From Lantana camara (Eukaryota > Streptophyta > Magnoliopsida > Lamiales > Verbenaceae): a DNA stretch of 64,000 nt. Where the stretch lies: assembly GCA_037501455.1 (NCBI GenBank), contig CM074855.1, positions 37,791,001 through 37,855,000 on the forward strand, read 5' to 3'. Under the pieces are notes generated by a model. The model searched no databases and was not told the origin of the DNA. It saw nothing but the letters and a program-made list of their open reading frames with translations. The first letter of the stretch is position 1; the number at the start of each line of letters is the position of its first letter. The position numbers and the translations under genes were made by a program. Below are positions 60,037 through 64,000 of the stretch, piece after piece.

Positions 60037-60352
60037 TATATAATTAATGTGTTTATATAATATATATATATACATGTGTATACGTAAATATAGATATAAA
60101 TATATGCATGGCTAACAATATATCTATTAGATATCTTATTTCCATGAAGTGTATATATATATTATGTTTTAATGACATGCATGCATATCTAAATTATTAC
60201 CTTATTACATGCATGTGTTTGTATATAATGTGAGTATTAACGTGTTATATTATTAATATATGCATGCATGTGCTATATATCCATAAGTCGCATGAGGGCT
60301 TAAAACCCAGGTAGGGTTGTAGGTCATATTAACTAAAAGAAAGAAACCTCAT

Positions 60353-60423
60353 CTTGACAAGTAAACCGAATGAGAAAACCTGAAACACACCTATGGAACC
60401 ATCTCGTCACCAACTGGATGATC
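60353..60423 (-). other. Exon-like block in element M, donor damaged
   Basis: On the minus strand, about 71 nt after TCCTTAG. The donor reads GATGAGG where the others have GTGAGG, so the GT is lost. Confidence 0.4.
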
Positions 60424-60920
60424 CTAAGGACAAAATAAACAAAAAAAGACGTACTTAGACTCAACATGAACCTCGGCTAATGCATTTGGATGCATATGAT
60501 GCAATGCACGTCACGTAAGTTCAAACTTAGTCATATCGAAGCAATTAGTATGCTATCAAAGCAACGACACATCAATTAAACTCATAACTCGTCAAATAAG
60601 CATATAACACATCATATTATAGCATATCATAGGCAGACACAAAATTAAACACTTAAGGAGAGCAAAAGATACAAGGAACCAACAAGAGTTAGCATATAGA
60701 GCATATATGTTCATACGCGTATACAAAGATCAAAATCACCTAACCGGCGTATAAAACAATACATAACACAACATAACACATTATTCATACCATACATACA
60801 CATAAACAATCATACAACACGTACGGAACAAGGTCAGGGAGGGAAAAGAACGAAACGAGCAAAGAAACGAACAAAACACAAGAACACACCACCAGGGGCG
60901 AGTTAGCCCTCAACCAAAAA

Positions 60921-61012
60921 TGGCCGTTAGTCACTTCAGTGGCTTAGGGGAGCCACTAACGACCGTTATCCCCGTTTTATGCACAAGTACACTAACGGGG
61001 ATTAACGGGCCC
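60921..61012 (-). repeat. Degenerate inverted-repeat cluster, element M
   Basis: Several copies of ACTAACGG or CCGTTAGT and one clear inverted pair, AGTGGCT...AGCCACT. It is at the place of the four-palindrome array, but I cannot assign four regular units. Confidence 0.5.
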
Positions 61013-62176
61013 AGACTTCGTCTTCTTTGAGCTTCCACCTGCAAAACACACACAAAACCACACCCAAACCTACACAAGAGCAATGGAAATAAGGGGAGGG
61101 TCTTAGGCATCAAAATAACACTTAAAAACGAACTAAGAATCGAAAAACAACAAGGAGAAACAAAGATGTTCATAGCTTGCAAGAATCAAACATACTTTTC
61201 ATATTCATGGTAGCTTTATTGGTAGATCTTCACACATATATGGAGCACGAAATTGAGGCATGGAATCAAGTCAAGGGAGTTCATATGATCACTAATCAAG
61301 CAATAAATCTCAAGGAAATCAAAAGGAGAGCATGGATTCAAGAATGATATGAAAACCTAACTATTCACATACAAACTCATAGCATGCTCATAACTCAATG
61401 AAACTCAGTAAATCCTAGATAAAAGAAGCAAAAAGGATTGTAGAACAAGAATAAGTGCTTACCTCTTCGATTTGATGAAGAATGGAGGTTGAACGAGCTC
61501 AAACTTGCAAGAAAGTGAATAGTGACTGGTGCCCTTTTTTTCCTACCTCTCTTGTCTCAGTTTTCAGCTTCTTTCTCCCTTTTCTTGTGCTAAATTAGAA
61601 ATAAGAGGGTAATGGGGTGATAGGTAGTTGATTTGGGGTTTCATAGGTTCAAGAATGAGTTAATTTGGTTAAGGAATTAATTAGTTATGGCTAAAACCTT
61701 AAAGGGTGGTAGTCACGCCCGAGGTTCTCGGTACGGCCAAAATTTAGAGGTCCAAATGGTCTTAGAAAGGTACAAGGTTAGATTTCTTTGATCCACATCT
61801 TTGTTATGATTCCAGCACCACTTTCGGAATTTGAATCCGAATTCCCGAGCTCAAGCTATGCCTTCCGGAAAACAAGGTGCGCTAAAACACGTTAGGCCCT
61901 CGAGTCCCTTAACAAATAAAACGGTTTAAGAACCATAACAAACGAACTCAAAACATAAAACGAGCATGTAAACAAGTTCATAACATAAATGATTCATGTA
62001 TATCACGTAGTCTAAAAAATTAGAATCGAAAACGGGTTCAAACGGATTAAAACGAGGCGAAGAGGGGCAAAAACGTTCAAGTATTCTAACATATACTTAA
62101 CAAATAATTCAAATAAATTCAAGAATATCAATTAAACATTATAGTAAGCATATAATTACATAAATAAATAGTTTAA

Positions 62177-63851
62177 TGACAGGTGTCAAATCCGTCAAAA
62201 ATAAATAATCCAATTCACAACTAAAACTAAGTATAGTGCAAACGGGTCGAATCCACAGAGATTGGTTGAAAATAATTCTAATTAATCAAAAGAGAACTCA
62301 CTAAATTAACAAGTAGAAGTAAGGGGGGTTTTGAATTTAACTAAACTAATAAAGCAATTAAAATTAATAAACTAAGAAGAAAGCAATTAAATCACGTTTG
62401 AAGTTGTGTTTTGATAAATCAATGGGAAAACAATACCTAGCCAGGAATCACAATTCAGTTTAGGACATCGATCATAGACGCAAAAATAAATTCAGTTATT
62501 CAAATAGACTAGCTATAGCAGATAGAGACACTCGACTCCGCCTCGTTTTCTCTTAAATAATAGAATAACCTAGAGACACTCGACAGTTATTCCCTAATCA
62601 ACTCACAACCCCTAGAGACACTCGACAGGATTCAATGAGTCAACAGCCTTAAGAATTAAGAAAACACTAGCCCAAATTAACCAAGTCACGACACGTGCAA
62701 GATTCAAATTCGATTATTAACTCCCTTAGTGAATAAGATTCGACTTTACGACTTCTAATCACTAACGTACTACTAATTATCTATCAAGCACTACGTATAC
62801 TTCATGCAATCAAGATTAGCAATATGCAACCATCTACTTAGAAAATCCGGCCGTAATCAACTAAGTAAACAAATCACAATAAATACGATACTCGGAGAAT
62901 TAATAAATACTTGAAATAAAACTGAATTATAAAAACCAATTAGGTCTCACGATGTCAAAAACATGAATTGAAAACTCCTAGCTAAGTACTATCGAATTAG
63001 TTCTGCATAGACATGATTGGAAACACAAAATAAAAGTAAAACATAAGCTAACTAAGAAGAATGATGAAGGATTGTTGCTCTCGGCCAAATCTTCAACTCT
63101 CGCTGCCAAAAGTCCGCTGCCCAGCTGCTCCGTAATCGTCCTCAATGTGCTGCTACGTGAAGAGGAATTGTATGGACGATGTTCTCCGGTCCGCTGAAAT
63201 CTGCTCCCAATACGTGAATAAATAGCCTCATGATCATAGCCTTCCCACAATCCAAATCCTAATTGGACTATATTTCTTGCTACACAAGTCTATCTTCCAA
63301 GTTGGACTCTTCAATTAAAATAACTCCCATGGACCAAGACTTGCTTCCACAATTAATCCCCAAAGTTGCTTCTCTCCGTGGCCCAAAAGTACACGGCCCA
63401 ACTACTAATTGAAAACCAAATCAGCTTCTAACTTCTTCCATACATGCATGCCAATGGACCACCCAACTTAATTAATCATGATTGAACTCGGCCCAACAAC
63501 CAAGCTCACTTCTAATAATCATTCCCATGGATTATTACCGGCCCAACTTTTTACTACATGAACACGTGACCATGGAATGCCCCCATAATTAATCCTTACT
63601 TGACTTCAGCCACAACAGAAATATTACGCTCCTAAGTCTCACACGCATGGTCCGGCTGCGCTTAACTTTTCTGCTTGGCCCAAAAAAATCTCTAAAATAA
63701 TAATATTGGCCCAAAAGCTCCAATAAATTAGAAACATGGCCCAACTGCACCAAAAACACGAAAATACATCACGGCACCAGTTTATATCAAGTAAAAGCAC
63801 TTAAAACGTGGCCATAAAAACAAAAATATTAGAGAATAATGCAACCTAACA
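62177..63851 (-). mobile_element. Element L: LTR of an unrelated retrotransposon, minus strand
   Basis: 1,675 bp running TGACAGGTGTC ... CCTAACA on the plus strand, i.e. TGTTAGG ... CACCTGTCA when reversed, with proper TG...CA ends. A polypurine tract follows on the minus-strand side, so this is the 3' LTR of an element continuing past 64000. Three copies of AGAGACACTCGAC lie at about 62525-62626. It lacks the GTGCGGGGG motif, palindrome array and exon-like block of the other LTRs. Family not recognised. No supported gene. Confidence 0.65.
62525..62626 (-). repeat. Three spaced copies of a 13-bp motif in LTR L
   Basis: AGAGACACTCGAC occurs three times at roughly 40-50 bp intervals, the last two extended to CTAGAGACACTCGACAG. 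Confidence 0.85.
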
Positions 63852-63864
63852 ATTCCCCCCAAAC
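63852..63864 (-). other. Polypurine tract of element L
   Basis: On the minus strand GTTTGGGGGGAAT, directly before the LTR start TGTTAGG. Confidence 0.65.
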
Positions 63865-64000
63865 TTGCTCATTGCTCGTCCTCGAGGGAAATAAAAACAA
63901 TGAAACATCATTCCCATCAAACACATTCACTAAAGCGATCCTTGAATTCTCGCCTAAACTAATCTAGTAAATTAAACAAATTACTCAATAACACGAAATT
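63865..64000 (-). mobile_element. Element L internal region, last bases
   Basis: The start of the reversed internal region, with TGCTCGTCCTCGAGGG. Too short to classify; no coding region visible. Confidence 0.5.

Larger units (their letters stand above)
60290..62176 (-). mobile_element. Element M: minus-strand LTR fragment
   Basis: Resembles F and D LTRs in reverse (GGTTGTAGGTC near 60314, an exon-like block at 60353-60423, a leader donor near 61462, and a segment near 61830-61910 similar to 44310-44400). A degenerate repeat region at 60921-61012 with ACTAACGG/CCGTTAGT motifs takes the place of the palindrome array. The left end dissolves into the microsatellite; L cuts the right end. No coding region. 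Confidence 0.65.

Noticed and set aside
58260..62176. K and M as the two arms of one large inverted repeat
   Set aside because: Their palindrome regions and leader sequences differ; they look like separate LTR families meeting at a microsatellite.
62177..63851. Assigning L to a named family such as Tat/Ogre or a copia lineage
   Set aside because: Only the LTR and 149 internal bases are visible; no protein evidence for either.

Overview
The window is a stack of transposable elements from a plant nuclear genome; no host gene is visible. It holds chromovirus-type Ty3/gypsy gag-pol genes with a C-terminal chromodomain, plant initiator-Met-tRNA primer sites, and a CACTA (En/Spm) transposon with a TNP2-type transposase. 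It looks like pericentromeric or other repeat-rich heterochromatin of a flowering plant, probably a eudicot. I cannot name the species.

Left half, outermost inward: a minus-strand LTR F (visible from 37375) was hit by minus-strand element C (before base 1 to 37374). C was split inside its polypurine tract by plus-strand element A (332-22233, target duplication ctccc). The 5' LTR of A holds solo LTR B (3132-15478, ttcca). B holds the intact, very young Ty3/gypsy element E (4502-14477, ccttg). The internal region of C also holds a second young element, D (24330-34281, minus, gagat), whose polyprotein is interrupted by one nonsense codon. A and C have long LTRs and conserved internal DNA but no gag-pol, so they look non-autonomous (LARD-like).

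Right half: F also holds solo LTR G (40083-44009, taccc) and CACTA element J (from 44610), whose TNP2 gene (47772-51313) is broken by three frameshifts and four stops. J holds solo LTR I (51516-58086), which holds solo LTR H (53734-57193, gggat). J is also hit by K (58260 on). K runs into an AT/GT microsatellite, beyond which lie part of a minus-strand LTR (M) and an unrelated minus-strand LTR with its polypurine tract (L, 62177-63851).

The most interesting signal is in cis-acting sequence, not protein. (1) Seven of the LTR families (A, B, D, E, F, I, K) carry a set of four short GC-rich palindromes. The palindrome sequence differs between families, but the geometry is constant: two pairs, each pair 31-33 bp centre to centre, with a 38-75 bp gap between pairs. 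(2) Almost every LTR has a 59-81 nt exon-like block between an AG acceptor and a GTGAGG donor, downstream of a GT donor, which suggests a spliced LTR leader. (3) All four elements with an internal region have a GCAA-capped hairpin that starts inside the primer binding site, a conserved leader block about 20 nt further on, and a small inverted repeat just before the polypurine tract. Elements without gag-pol keep the same signals as the coding ones, so E- or D-like elements may mobilise them in trans.
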